DNA of 64,000 nucleotides, taken from positions 16,310,001 through 16,374,000 of the forward strand of contig OZ059895.1 of assembly GCA_964057225.1 (NCBI GenBank), in the 5' to 3' direction. The notes under the pieces were generated by a model. It had not been told where the DNA came from. It ran no database searches and saw only the letters and a program-made list of their open reading frames with translations. A program made the translations under genes and the position numbers. Positions 52,207-62,204 of this stretch are shown piece by piece (the first letter of the stretch is position 1; each line of letters starts with the position of its first letter). Source of the DNA: Auanema rhodensis. Lineage: Eukaryota > Nematoda > Chromadorea > Rhabditida > Rhabditidae.

Positions 52207-54633
52207 ATGGGTTGGCGAGAAAAAGAGAACGAGAAGCTTCGCAGCAAGAAGATTTTGGTAGTGGGTGCTGGAGGAATAGGTTGCGAACTTCTGAAAAATC
52301 TAGTTTTAACTGGCTTTAAGAATATTCATGTTGTAAGTGAAACTTTTTTGTTTAAGCTGAATGAATTTATCGATTTCAGATTGATTTGGATACTATTGAT
52401 GTAACCAATTTAAATAGGCAATTTTTGTTCCGTAGAGAACATGTTGGAAAGTCTAAAGCAGAAGTAAGTTGCATTTTTTTAACAATTGATAAAGATTTTT
52501 TATTTTTTTTTTAAGGTAGCAACAGCTGCAGTGCGCAACTTACTGCCGGATGTTAATATCACCTTTGATCATGGTAGCATTTTCCAGTAAGTTTCACCTT
52601 CCGTAAAATATTTTGCTTACATGTACTTTCCAGAGAGGAATTTGGACTGCACTTTTTTCAAGGATTTGATCTCATTCTGAATGCTCTTGATAATCGAGGT
52701 AGTTATCTATTTTGTATTTCATGTTCTTATTTGTTCTTTTAAGCTGCAAGAACGCATGTGAATCGTTTGTGTTTGGCAGCACGTGTTCCTCTTATCGAGA
52801 GTGGATCTGCAGGTTACAAGGGCCAGGTAACAATTTTACGAATGGGAACTTTTCAATATTCGTTCTCTTAAGGTTACTAACATCATTCGTGATAAATCCG
52901 AGTGCTTCGAATGTCTTGCCAAGCCAGCTCCAAAGTCGTTCCCAAGCTGTACTATTCGCAATACGCCATCTGAACATATTCACTGTACAGTGTGGGCCAA
53001 GCATCTTTTCAAGTATTGTTTTCATTTTATGCTTGTGTTTTTAGTTGAAATTTTTAGCCAACTTTTCGGTGAAGTTATGATTGATGATGATGTCTCTCCT
53101 GATGTCGAGAATGATGCAGATAGCGAAGAAAATTCAACGGAAGCTCCAAAAGATACCGATAACAAGGAAAACGATAAGGATGAAACTGACAAAGGTTTCT
53201 TTATCTAGTTTTTGTAGTTTATCTCGTATTTGTTTAGAAAAGTTAGGTACACGTGCATGGGCTGAAAAAGTGGACTATGATGGATCTCAGCTATTTAAGA
53301 AGGTGGGTTCAATAATTTGAAAACATAAATTATTTCTGTGTTCAGCTTTTCTTCGATGATATTGAATATTTATTGAGAATGGATCATTTGTGGAAGACTC
53401 GTAGACCTCCTACTCCTTTAACTATTGACATTGTTGAAAACAAAGATGGTGGAAATTTTAAGGATACTTTCGTTGGAGATGATAACTGTAAAGTAAGTTC
53501 ACTAGATTTCTGATTTAAATTATATTTCATCTTTAGGTCTGGACTGCTTTGGAAAATGCTCGTGTTTTTGTTGACTGTATTAATAAGTTATTTGAGCGTA
53601 AATCTAAACTTCCTGAAGATTCATTCTTACATTGGGATAAGGATGATGAAGAGGCTATGCAGTTTGTAGCCAGTGCTGCGAACATCCGTGCTATTATTTT
53701 TGGAATTGGATCCAAGAGTTTATTCGATATTAAATGTAATTTCTTTTTTTGTAATTAGGCTTTTACAACATTTTTATTTCAGCTATGGCGGGAAACATTA
53801 TCCCAGCTATCGCTACAACAAACGCTATGGTTGCTGGTATGATCGTAGTTGAAGCTTTGAAATATGTACATGGAAATATCAATAATCTTAGAAATGTATT
53901 CATTCGTTCTCTGCCAAATCCCAGGGGAAAGGTACTTTCTTTATATAGTTTGAGTTTGGAAAAAAATTTTCTTTAGATTTTATGTGATGAGCAGTTACAA
54001 AAGCCTAACCCTCTTTGCTTTGTGTGTGGGGACAAGCGAGAGATTATGGTTAAAGTTAATGCTAACCTCATGACAATTAAGACTTTAGAAGATTCAGTGA
54101 GTGAAGTTTCTTTTCAATATGTTAAATATGTTTTCGAATTTCAGGTTTTGAAGGGGGCCTTGCATATGTTGGCACCTGATGTCATTGAGAAGAACAGTTC
54201 TCGCATTATTATTAGTAGTGAAGAAGGAGAAACTACAGGTTTGTATTTGCTTTACTAATATGGTTGATTAGACTTCTGTCTTGCAGATCTTCAAGAAAAA
54301 ACTCTCGCTGAAATGAAGATAGTTAACGGGGCTATCTTAGCATGCGATGACTTCATTCAAAAATTAGAACTTAATTTACTTATCCTCAACTCAGATAAAT
54401 TAGATGAAAAAGATTACGAGGTTAGCTTTCTTCTCAGTGTTTCTTATTTAGTTTCAACTCTTTTCCAGATTATTCAAGATTCCTCTGCTTCTGAGAATAC
54501 TCCTGAACAACCTAATAAGGCTACTGATACCAAAGAAGAAGATTCTAAAGAATCAAGGAAACGCAAGAGTGTTGCGCCTTCTGATTTGGATGAAATTTCC
54601 AACAAGAGAAATAAACTTGAAGAAGTCGCCTAA
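52207..54633 (+). CDS. uba-2: SUMO-activating enzyme subunit 2 (UBA2/SAE2)
   Basis: Catalytic subunit of the SUMO E1. With SAE1 it adenylates SUMO, takes it as a thioester and passes it to UBC9. Exons: 52207-52332, 52380-52463, 52516-52586, 52634-52698, 52744-52826, 52873-53012, 53058-53194, 53238-53302, 53346-53492, 53537-53735, 53783-53931, 53977-54096, 54145-54238, 54287-54420 and 54469-54633, giving 592 aa (human about 640). The nucleotide-binding loop is [14 protein letters not shown] (about 18-31). The catalytic Cys is about residue 169 in [16 protein letters not shown]. Zinc-binding pairs are CFEC (154, 157) and CFVC (436, 439). [20 protein letters not shown] segment precedes a ubiquitin-like-fold domain with ISSEEGET. 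The tail is acidic, then basic (ESRKRK and NKRNK), consistent with a nuclear localisation signal. The acidic insert after residue 190 is rich in Asp/Glu/Asn. No key residue is missing. Confidence 0.96.
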
Positions 54634-54860
54634 TTATCTTTTTTTTTTTGAAAAATATTTTGGCTTTATTTCTTTGAGTTAATAATACCAAATTGTAAAG
54701 CTACCGTTTATTGTATTCGGTGAAAGATACTCGATTCTATTACGTGTGACAAAGTTTTCTTTTATATTTATGTTTTTCTTTAACTGTGGTGTTTATCCTT
54801 ATTTGGCGTACTTATTTCCAACTATTAACGAACAGTTAACAGTGCTCATTCCTATTCAGA
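54634..54860 (+). promoter_or_regulatory. Intercistronic spacer UBA2-TBCD with acceptor at the ATG
   Basis: The 227-nt spacer begins with a T run after the UBA2 stop, has no perfect AATAAA, and ends with CCTATTCAG (54851-54859) one base before the TBCD start. Spacer length and an acceptor at the downstream ATG are typical of nematode operons resolved by trans-splicing. Confidence 0.55.
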
Positions 54861-57800
54861 ATGCCTATTGAGGCTGAAGAAGATGGTGAAGTCTGTGATG
54901 ATGATGTTATCGGATGTCTTCCTCGTCAGTTACCTGAAATGCATAGGGATTTACTCGAATCATTAGTTGATGCTGTACCTACCTTAGTCAATGATACACT
55001 ACAGCAGGTACATTTCACATCTGCAACTTTATGATGTCATCTGTTATTCCAGCATAATGACGCTAGGTTTCTTCATGTTATTAAGATATATCAGTTGCAA
55101 CCGACATTGTTGGATTGTGTAATACCTAAAATGATAGAAAAACTTTTATCGTTTGTCAACTTTACTGCTCCAAGTAAGAACTAAGTTCGATAATTTCTCT
55201 GGATTATTATTTTAAGCTGATAATACCAACGCTATTGATCTTATTTCAAGTTTATCCCTCAAAAGACTTGCATATATATCTGATGTTAGAGGATATAAAA
55301 CCATTGTTAGATTATTACCTCATGATGTATGTTGTTCTAATGCTTATGAGAAGATACATCTTGAATTTAGGTAACATATCTGGAAAAATTACTCACAGCT
55401 CTAGAACGCCTGGACAAAGTCAACCCAACATTTGAATTTTATTCGAGAAGAATGCTACTCCTGTGGCTTTGGATTGTTTGTAAAAATCCTTTTGAACTCC
55501 GTCGGTAAGAATTACAATTTGATAGAAACAAACTCATAACGTGTATTAAGGTTTGATCCATCAGATAATCCTGGAAAAACAATGCAAAGAATTTTCTCTG
55601 TAGCTATGCCGTATTTATCCTCTACTGTCATAATGCATCAAGTAAGTTTGACTTTAATGTTATCACTTATGATATGATGAATTATAGTATCAAGCTGCTC
55701 TAGTCATATCTCAATGTCTTGCAAGATCTGACGGAGTTCATCTTATAAACGACATATTATCTGTTCAGTTTACTTATCTAACTCAACCAACATCTTCCGA
55801 TAAGCTCTTAGGTAGTCTGATGCTTACGCTATCGGTACTTAAGCATGTACGTTATTTTTTTTTGAAGCTTTCCCAATTGTTATTTATCTTTGTAGGTTGA
55901 AAGAAAACATGTCATTGATTTTATTGAACCTTTAATGAAAGAAATTTCAAAATGTTTTCCTCTAAAGTGTAACAGCGAGTTGGTGAGGAAATCAATTGTG
56001 AAAATTGTACAAAGATCGGCTCTTGTGTTATTAAAGCCAAGACTTGCTACGTGGAGATATAGGTTTTCATATTTGTCTTCATTTGATACTCTAAACTTTA
56101 TCTTACAGACGTGGGCGTCGTCGTTTAGAAGATAATTTGGTAAATGCCCAAGAAGTTCCAGAAGAGCATGGATCTAATGAAACAGTACAAGGCTGTGCTG
56201 ATGACGACGAAGACGACGATGATGATATTCATCCACTGGTACGATTATAAAACTTTATCGTTCTACGACCTTTAAATTCAGATTGAGTTTTGTCTTGACT
56301 GCGTTTTGACAAGCCTATCTGATGAAAGTACAATAGTCCGTTGGTCAGCAGCTAAAGGAGTAGGAAGAATAACAGCCAGGTTGAATAAGCATTTAGCTGT
56401 TCAAGGTTTTTATTACTTGTTTTATGTACTTGTCCAACTATTCTCCTGTTTCTAGTTGTTGAATCTATTATGGCTCGTAGTTTTCATGTTCGAGCCGGAA
56501 ACGGTGCATGGCATGGTGGCTGTATGGCGCTCGCAGAGTTGTCACGCAGGGGCTTTTTACTTCCCGAGCTTTTAGATAAAGTAATTGTCGGTGTTATTAC
56601 TCTGCAAATTCTAATATTTTAGGTATTCCCAGTGGTTCGTGACGCTGTTTTCTATGAAGAACCTATGGGAAGGCATGTTCTTGGAAATAATGTCCGTGAT
56701 GCTGCCTGCTACGTACTATGGGCGTTTGCAAGAGCCTATGAACCAACAGAGCTTCGTCCTTATTTAGACAAAGTTGCGACTAGTCTGGTATTTTTTTTCC
56801 TTAGTTATGATCTTTATTTCATATGGCAGATGTGTGTTGCTCTTTTCGATAGAGAAATAAATCTCCGTCGTGCGGCATCAGCTGCCTTCCAGGAAAATGT
56901 TGGTAGACAATTGAATTTTCCAGATGGTATTTCTCTGTTAACATTGAGTAAGTTTTTGTTTGATATTTTCTGCTTCCAACCTTTTGCTTCAGTCGACTTT
57001 TTTGCCGTTGGAAAGAGACAGAATTGTTATACTAACCTAGCTGTCGAGGTCGTAAAATATCCGAAATATCGCGATGATATTATTGAACATTTGATAACAT
57101 ATAAGGTGAGATCATTTACTTTTTTTCCGCTCATATTAAAATTATAGATTATTCACTGGGATGCTGTTATAAGAAAACAAGCAGCCACTGCTTTGAACTA
57201 TTTAGCTCCTCATCATCCAGAATATATGTGTTCTTGTTTACCGACTTTATTAAATGGCTGTAAAGATTCCAGCCCTGTTAGTTTCAATTTTCTTTTTTTA
57301 GTTATTCAGTTTGTATAGATAAAACGTCATGGATATGTTATGGCTACTGCACATTGCTTGAAGGGTCTGCTTGACGCTAAGTTCAAATCTGAAATAATAG
57401 ATAAGGTAATTTCATTTTCTCCGTTTTTTTTAATACTATAAGTTGTTATAGGCTTTGGAAGAGGTTGGAAACATTCCCATAAATCTTCGCTCAGAAAGTG
57501 AAAAGTTAAAGTCAGTCGGTGGTGAATTAACTCGACTATCACTATTAGAATACATGACAGTTCTTTCAAAAGCACAAATAAAGTTAGAAGAGAATCAGGT
57601 ATACTTTCTATTGCTGATGAGAAGCACAAGAACGATTTTGAATAGATTCACCAATGGCTGTTACTTATTGAAACTATGGCTAAAGATAGTGATGCTAAAG
57701 TTCGTGAAGAAGCTAAAATAACAAGCTCAATTTTCTTCCCTGCCTATTTACTTGATTCCTCACGTTCTCAGCTACTGAACGATATGCAGTCTAATTTTAT

Positions 57801-59529
57801 AAAACAGGTTAGTGAAATCTTTTTATGGGTGAATTCATTGGTTAATGTTTTAGTTAACGTCATTTTCTGTTGAGTATCAAGCTCTAGGTATATGCAATAT
57901 CGCTCGTTTTGTACCAGCTGAACTATTTTCTGATGAACTTTTTACTACTATCTCTAATCTTATTCAAAAGTTAGCACCTTATCTGGATAATGAACTTTGA
58001 ATTTTACAACTTATGTTTAAAGGCCAGGCGCGATGGATAAAAAATGGGCTGTGATGCGTGCATCTGCTGTGGAAACTCTTACAACTGTTTACCTTGCAAA
58101 TAACAAACCTAATTGGAAGACCGTTTGCTATGATTCTATTTTCACTGGTCTAGCCGAATATACTGAAGATAATACTGGAGATATTGGACGAAAAGTAAAT
58201 TTTTATCAGAGTTAGTTATTGTCTTCTTTTGTCTTTTTAGGTTCGCGAAATTTCGTTGAGATGTTTGTCAAATATTCTGATTCATCCCACCACTACGTTG
58301 GAAGAAAAAAAGCAATACATTCCCATTTCTGTCGGTAAGATGATCCAACAAAGTGCGGAAAGAATAGGCGGAACCCGTCAAGTTTGTGTCAAAGGTTTCA
58401 ACAGCCATTTACATATGGATTATAGTGTGCTTGTGAAGCTATAAATGCTGTAATCAATTGTGCAGCGACTAGATCCTTTGTTCCATTTGTTTCCGATCTA
58501 GATCTGCTATACAATGACAGTTCCTTATTCACACATGTTTGTTTTTTGTTAGAGATAAAATCATCGCGATTTATATTCAGGATAATGTTCTAACTACACT
58601 AGCTCCTCTGTTCTTCTGTGATGTTTATTTCAAGCATTTGGTACACGGACTGATGATTTCTGCTGGTACTTATTTTGATTTCTTGGACCATTACTAATTC
58701 AATTCCATTACAGGCGGTCTAAGTGATGTAACTACTAAACATGCTTCTCAAGTATTATTGGAATATTTGAATATCATCTCAGATGATTTAGAGGCATGTT
58801 TCTTAATTCTTAAATATAATAATTCTTTAAGTATGTTTTAGTTGGTTGAAAAGCTATTCCAAACAATTGCTGATATCTTAATTAGAGGAATAAAAGTAAC
58901 ACGAATGAGAGATTGTGTTTTGCGAGTCCTACCACAGGTTTGTCAAATACTTATTTTAATAATTTTAATTTTTTCGATCAATGATATATAATTTTTAGTT
59001 GTTGAGCAGGTTACCTGATAACGTCGAATATATTGAGAATTCGGCATCCATTTCAAAAATTTTGGGAATCACGGAAAAGGTGGTTTGATTTAATTCTTTT
59101 CATGAGTTTTTCATTTGTTTACAGATTATTCATTCTCCCTCAGGTGCTCCTTTCCGAATAAGGTTAGGATTAGAAGCTTTCTCATCCCTTCTGGCCCTTC
59201 CTTACTCTTCCAAGCTGTGGATTCAATCAGCTCGATTAGTAAACTAATAAATTTAAAAAACTTCTTAACGATACATTTAGTTGGCTGATACCTTATCTAA
59301 TCAGATGCCAGCTATTCGTAGGGCAGCAGCTGGCTCGCTCTATGAAGCTCTTTTTGTACTTGACAACATTGATGAAGAGGTAAAATCAGCCATTTTTGAT
59401 TTTGTAAAGTTTCCTTGTTTCTAGCTTTTGGATATTTTATGTCAGACACCTTGGCACGATACAAACAGCGCAGAATTTTTTGAAGAAAAGGGTTCAAGAG
59501 TACAAGAGTTATTATGTAAACTAACATAA
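54861..59529 (+). CDS. TBCD: Tubulin-specific chaperone D (tubulin cofactor D)
   Basis: HEAT-repeat chaperone that holds beta-tubulin in the cofactor C/E pathway of alpha/beta dimer assembly and disassembly. Twenty-eight exons start at 54861, 55053, 55217, 55371, 55551, 55688, 55896, 56109, 56282, 56456, 56623, 56830, 56993, 57148, 57319, 57452, 57646, 57854, 58023, 58241, 58439, 58581, 58714, 58842, 58999, 59125, 59281 and 59425. They end at 55007, 55173, 55326, 55504, 55641, 55846, 56062, 56238, 56405, 56580, 56787, 56947, 57105, 57276, 57405, 57598, 57807, 57969, 58194, 58394, 58536, 58665, 58793, 58937, 59079, 59238, 59379 and 59529. The 1142-aa product is close to human length (1192). 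Family hallmarks are [21 protein letters not shown], an acidic DDDEDDDDD segment, [51 protein letters not shown] and [15 protein letters not shown]. The last exon keeps TPWHDT and ends VQELLCKLT. The intron at 58794 has a GC donor. Cytosolic. Confidence 0.95.
58794..58841 (+). other. GC-AG intron in TBCD
   Basis: The 48-nt intron starts GAG|GCATGT and ends TTTTAG. The nearby GT (58797-58798, GTTTCT) would break the reading frame, whereas the GC donor gives a phase-0 junction from SDDLE to LVEKLFQ. It is the only non-GT donor needed in the genes modelled here. Confidence 0.6.
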
Positions 59530-59758
59530 AAGCTCGTATATTTAAACTGTTGGTGTATTGCTTGTGATGTTTTTTTGATCTCACAACCAATGTAGGTTGG
59601 CTTTTTTGTTGTCAAAAGTTGTTTTTTATCTTGTTTTTTCAAGTTTTATATTAAATGGGATTTATATACATATTATTAACAATATTTTTCACAATGGCTT
59701 TTCCATAATAGGGTATATCTCGATTAGAGTTAAATTAGAAACATCAATAAGCATTTAG
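59530..59758 (+). promoter_or_regulatory. Intercistronic spacer TBCD-LOTUS/Tudor with acceptor directly at the ATG
   Basis: This spacer is 229 nt, almost the same length as the UBA2-TBCD spacer. It ends GCATTTAG immediately followed by the ATG at 59759. No perfect AATAAA was seen for TBCD. The pattern fits operon processing. Confidence 0.55.
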
Positions 59759-62177
59759 ATGAGTGATCTTATTAAGGAGCTTAGAAGTATATGTATTACG
59801 GGAGAAGCTACTGCTTCTGCTATTTGTAAAAAATACAAGTTAGTTTACAGAACATTAATTTGATGAATCAAATAAAATTTTAGGGATTTTATTGGTAAAC
59901 CCGTAAGTGAAGAAGAAATACTATCGGCTCTTCAATCTAAAGAGTTTAAAAAAAATGATATGGTACATCATCTGCGCATTTTTTAAAATTTATATATTTT
60001 GTCAGGGTTTATATAGATTGAGCAACTATGATAATCTGGGAAAAACTAAAGAAAATATTGATTTAAGTCAACCTCGAGGTGATTAAATGTTGAATGTTTC
60101 TGAATTTATCCCAAATGTTTCAGGCAGGAAGTTAGGAAAACATATTTTTAATTTACCAAACAAAAGTAAGTTGCAATGAAACTTTGTTTGACTATGTTCA
60201 AGTTGTAGACAGTGTAATGGGTCAAAATCAGAATCGCTTTGTTGTTGGTAATAATGATAGAAGCCATTCAAGTAATCAAAGGTAGTGCATACCATATTTT
60301 AGAACCCTAACAACAAACTGGTATACGTTTTAGATATTCAGGACCGCCACGGCAAGCAGTTTCTAATGGTTTATTACGGAAAGGCAATTTTCTTAATGAA
60401 AAACTATTTAGGTAATCCTTTCAACAATGCTAAATACTACAATTCTCCACCCCCTGGTCTGGCAGCTAATCTACCTTCCCCAATTAACAAGCCGCTTGGC
60501 ATGGATACTCTGCCAACAAATGGCTACACCCAAAGTTTTAAATCATTAGAAGTATGTTCCAAAATAATTAGTTTCCACTATTAATTGAATACTACTAAAT
60601 CAAGGAATCAGTAGAAACAATTATCGATCGTCTAGGCCATATATTTCCTAAAGGAATGGACAGTAATGAAATCGCAGATTACTTCCGTTCTGAGCTACGT
60701 GATATTGAAGAGGCTTTAATAAGACATCCTAGAATTTTTTATGAAGAAACTTATGTTTGTGTTTATCTTGTGTTTTTCAACGATCATATATTCTTAGGAA
60801 TTCAATTTTATATTTTATTTCAAGCCGACTATTCCAAATGAAGAACACATAAAGGTTTGTCATGCTATTCAACGCATGGTGAGTAAAGACTCATAATATC
60901 CTATATGCTGCCAATTGAATTTTGAGGCTGAATTAATATTGAAAGAGGCAGGGCGACCTCTTCATATCGAAGATTTAAGTAACCGTATGAATGTGATTAG
61001 TCCAATTTTTGAAAACCCTGTTTCTGCTGTTTACGATGCTATTTCGAAAGCTCGATCTTGCAGCATTGGAATTGAAGGGCATGTACCAGGTTTTCTTATA
61101 TTATAAAATAACATTGTGAATTACCGTTTTTTATTATAGATGTACACTTGTATTATAACGATAGTTCGAATTTGAAAGCACCTTATAGGAATATGTTGAG
61201 CTCTACTGAGGGCAAAAAGCAGAAGGTGTCAAGATGTTTGGAGCTTATAGACCAAATGGAAGGTAAAACATAGATTTCTTAGTCAAATATGCCAAGATTA
61301 CTGTATTTTAGACGAAGTCAATGCTAAGGACTGTATGAATTTAACAGAAAAAGATATCATTAGCTTCTCTCAATATATTGATAACTGGGCTGAAGTAGGA
61401 ATCTTATGACTTCACATAACCACTATTTCTTTATCTTTCAGGTTATTGTCGTAGATTTTAAAAGTTTATGCAACTTCTCCATAAGACTACGTGATAATGA
61501 AAGAAATTTCGAGTTAATGAATCGCTGCTTACAGTAATTATGAGTAATTCATATAATTTCGATGTTTTCTTTGTTATAGAATTGATTGCAACCGAAATCA
61601 GCCTCCACTACTACTTCGCCATGCCATCACAGGTCAGTTTATAGCTTTTCGGGAAAACGGGGAGGACTATTGGCAGAGAGCGAAGGTTTTAATTGGAGGA
61701 AGAAGCAATATAGTATGATCATATGATTTTATTTGATTTATTTGATTTTGTTTTAGCTTATACATTTGCTTGATTTTGGTGTCAGTCGCTTTATTGAGGA
61801 AGGCGATTCAATTATATCCTTGCCTGCTGATTATATCTTGAAAGGCTTTGCTTTTCCTTGTAACATTGAAATCAATGATGTACCTGTAATACTATCCCAA
61901 CCTTTAACAAAATCAGTAAAAAGCAATATTGTAGGATGAAACTCTGGACTACACTGAAAATCTCGTTCATAATATTCTTAGTCAAGGAGGTTCTGCAAAA
62001 ATTCTCCGAATAAACAGCGTAAACGATCTAAACTCTTGTCTATCTTCTATCTTAATGCAATTTCAGACTAGTTCATCTCACGGAGTTGAACTTAAAATGA
62101 TGTACGAAAAAGGAACTATAAGCTTGCCGTCGCATTTTCACGATTTGTCTAAACAACTTAAACATCACACCAACTAA
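59759..62177 (+). CDS. LOTUS- and Tudor-domain protein (TDRD5/TDRD7/LOTR-1 type)
   Basis: Probable germ-granule scaffold protein of small-RNA or mRNA regulation, by analogy to LOTUS-Tudor families; the role is inferred. Exons: 59759-59838, 59884-59962, 60006-60078, 60124-60165, 60209-60281, 60334-60368, 60412-60551, 60605-60754, 60825-60878, 60927-61089, 61140-61262, 61312-61394, 61442-61533, 61580-61712, 61757-61885 and 61935-62177, giving 563 aa with consistent phases. Residues 1-75 form a small helical domain resembling LOTUS/winged helix. Residues 175-225 (VETIIDRLGHIFPKGM, then EIADYFRSEL) and 243-297 (ELILKEAGRPLHIEDLSNRM) are two further LOTUS-like units. An extended Tudor domain lies near 366-470, with FRENGEDYWQRAKVLIGG and LIHLLDFGVSRFIEEGD, whose aromatic and acidic residues fit a methyl-arginine pocket (inference). 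The C-terminal 80 residues are unassigned. It is the last gene of the proposed operon. Confidence 0.82.
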
Positions 62178-62182
62178 ATAAA
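62177..62182 (+). terminator. AATAAA polyadenylation signal overlapping the LOTUS-Tudor stop codon
   Basis: The AATAAA begins with the last A of the TAA stop (62175-62177). Cleavage at the usual 10-20 nt downstream would fall at about 62192-62202, right beside the stop codon of the opposing strumpellin gene. Confidence 0.55.
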
Positions 62183-62204
62183 ATTTATACAATTTTTTAT
62201 AAAA

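Noticed and set aside
55327-55370. Extending TBCD exon 3 to a donor at 55371
   Set aside because: It puts the next exon out of frame. Splicing at GTATGT (55327) and TTTAG (55370) restores the conserved MLLLWLW segment.
57327-57629. 100-codon minus-strand ORF inside TBCD
   Set aside because: It is an antisense shadow of TBCD exons 15-16, which are well supported.
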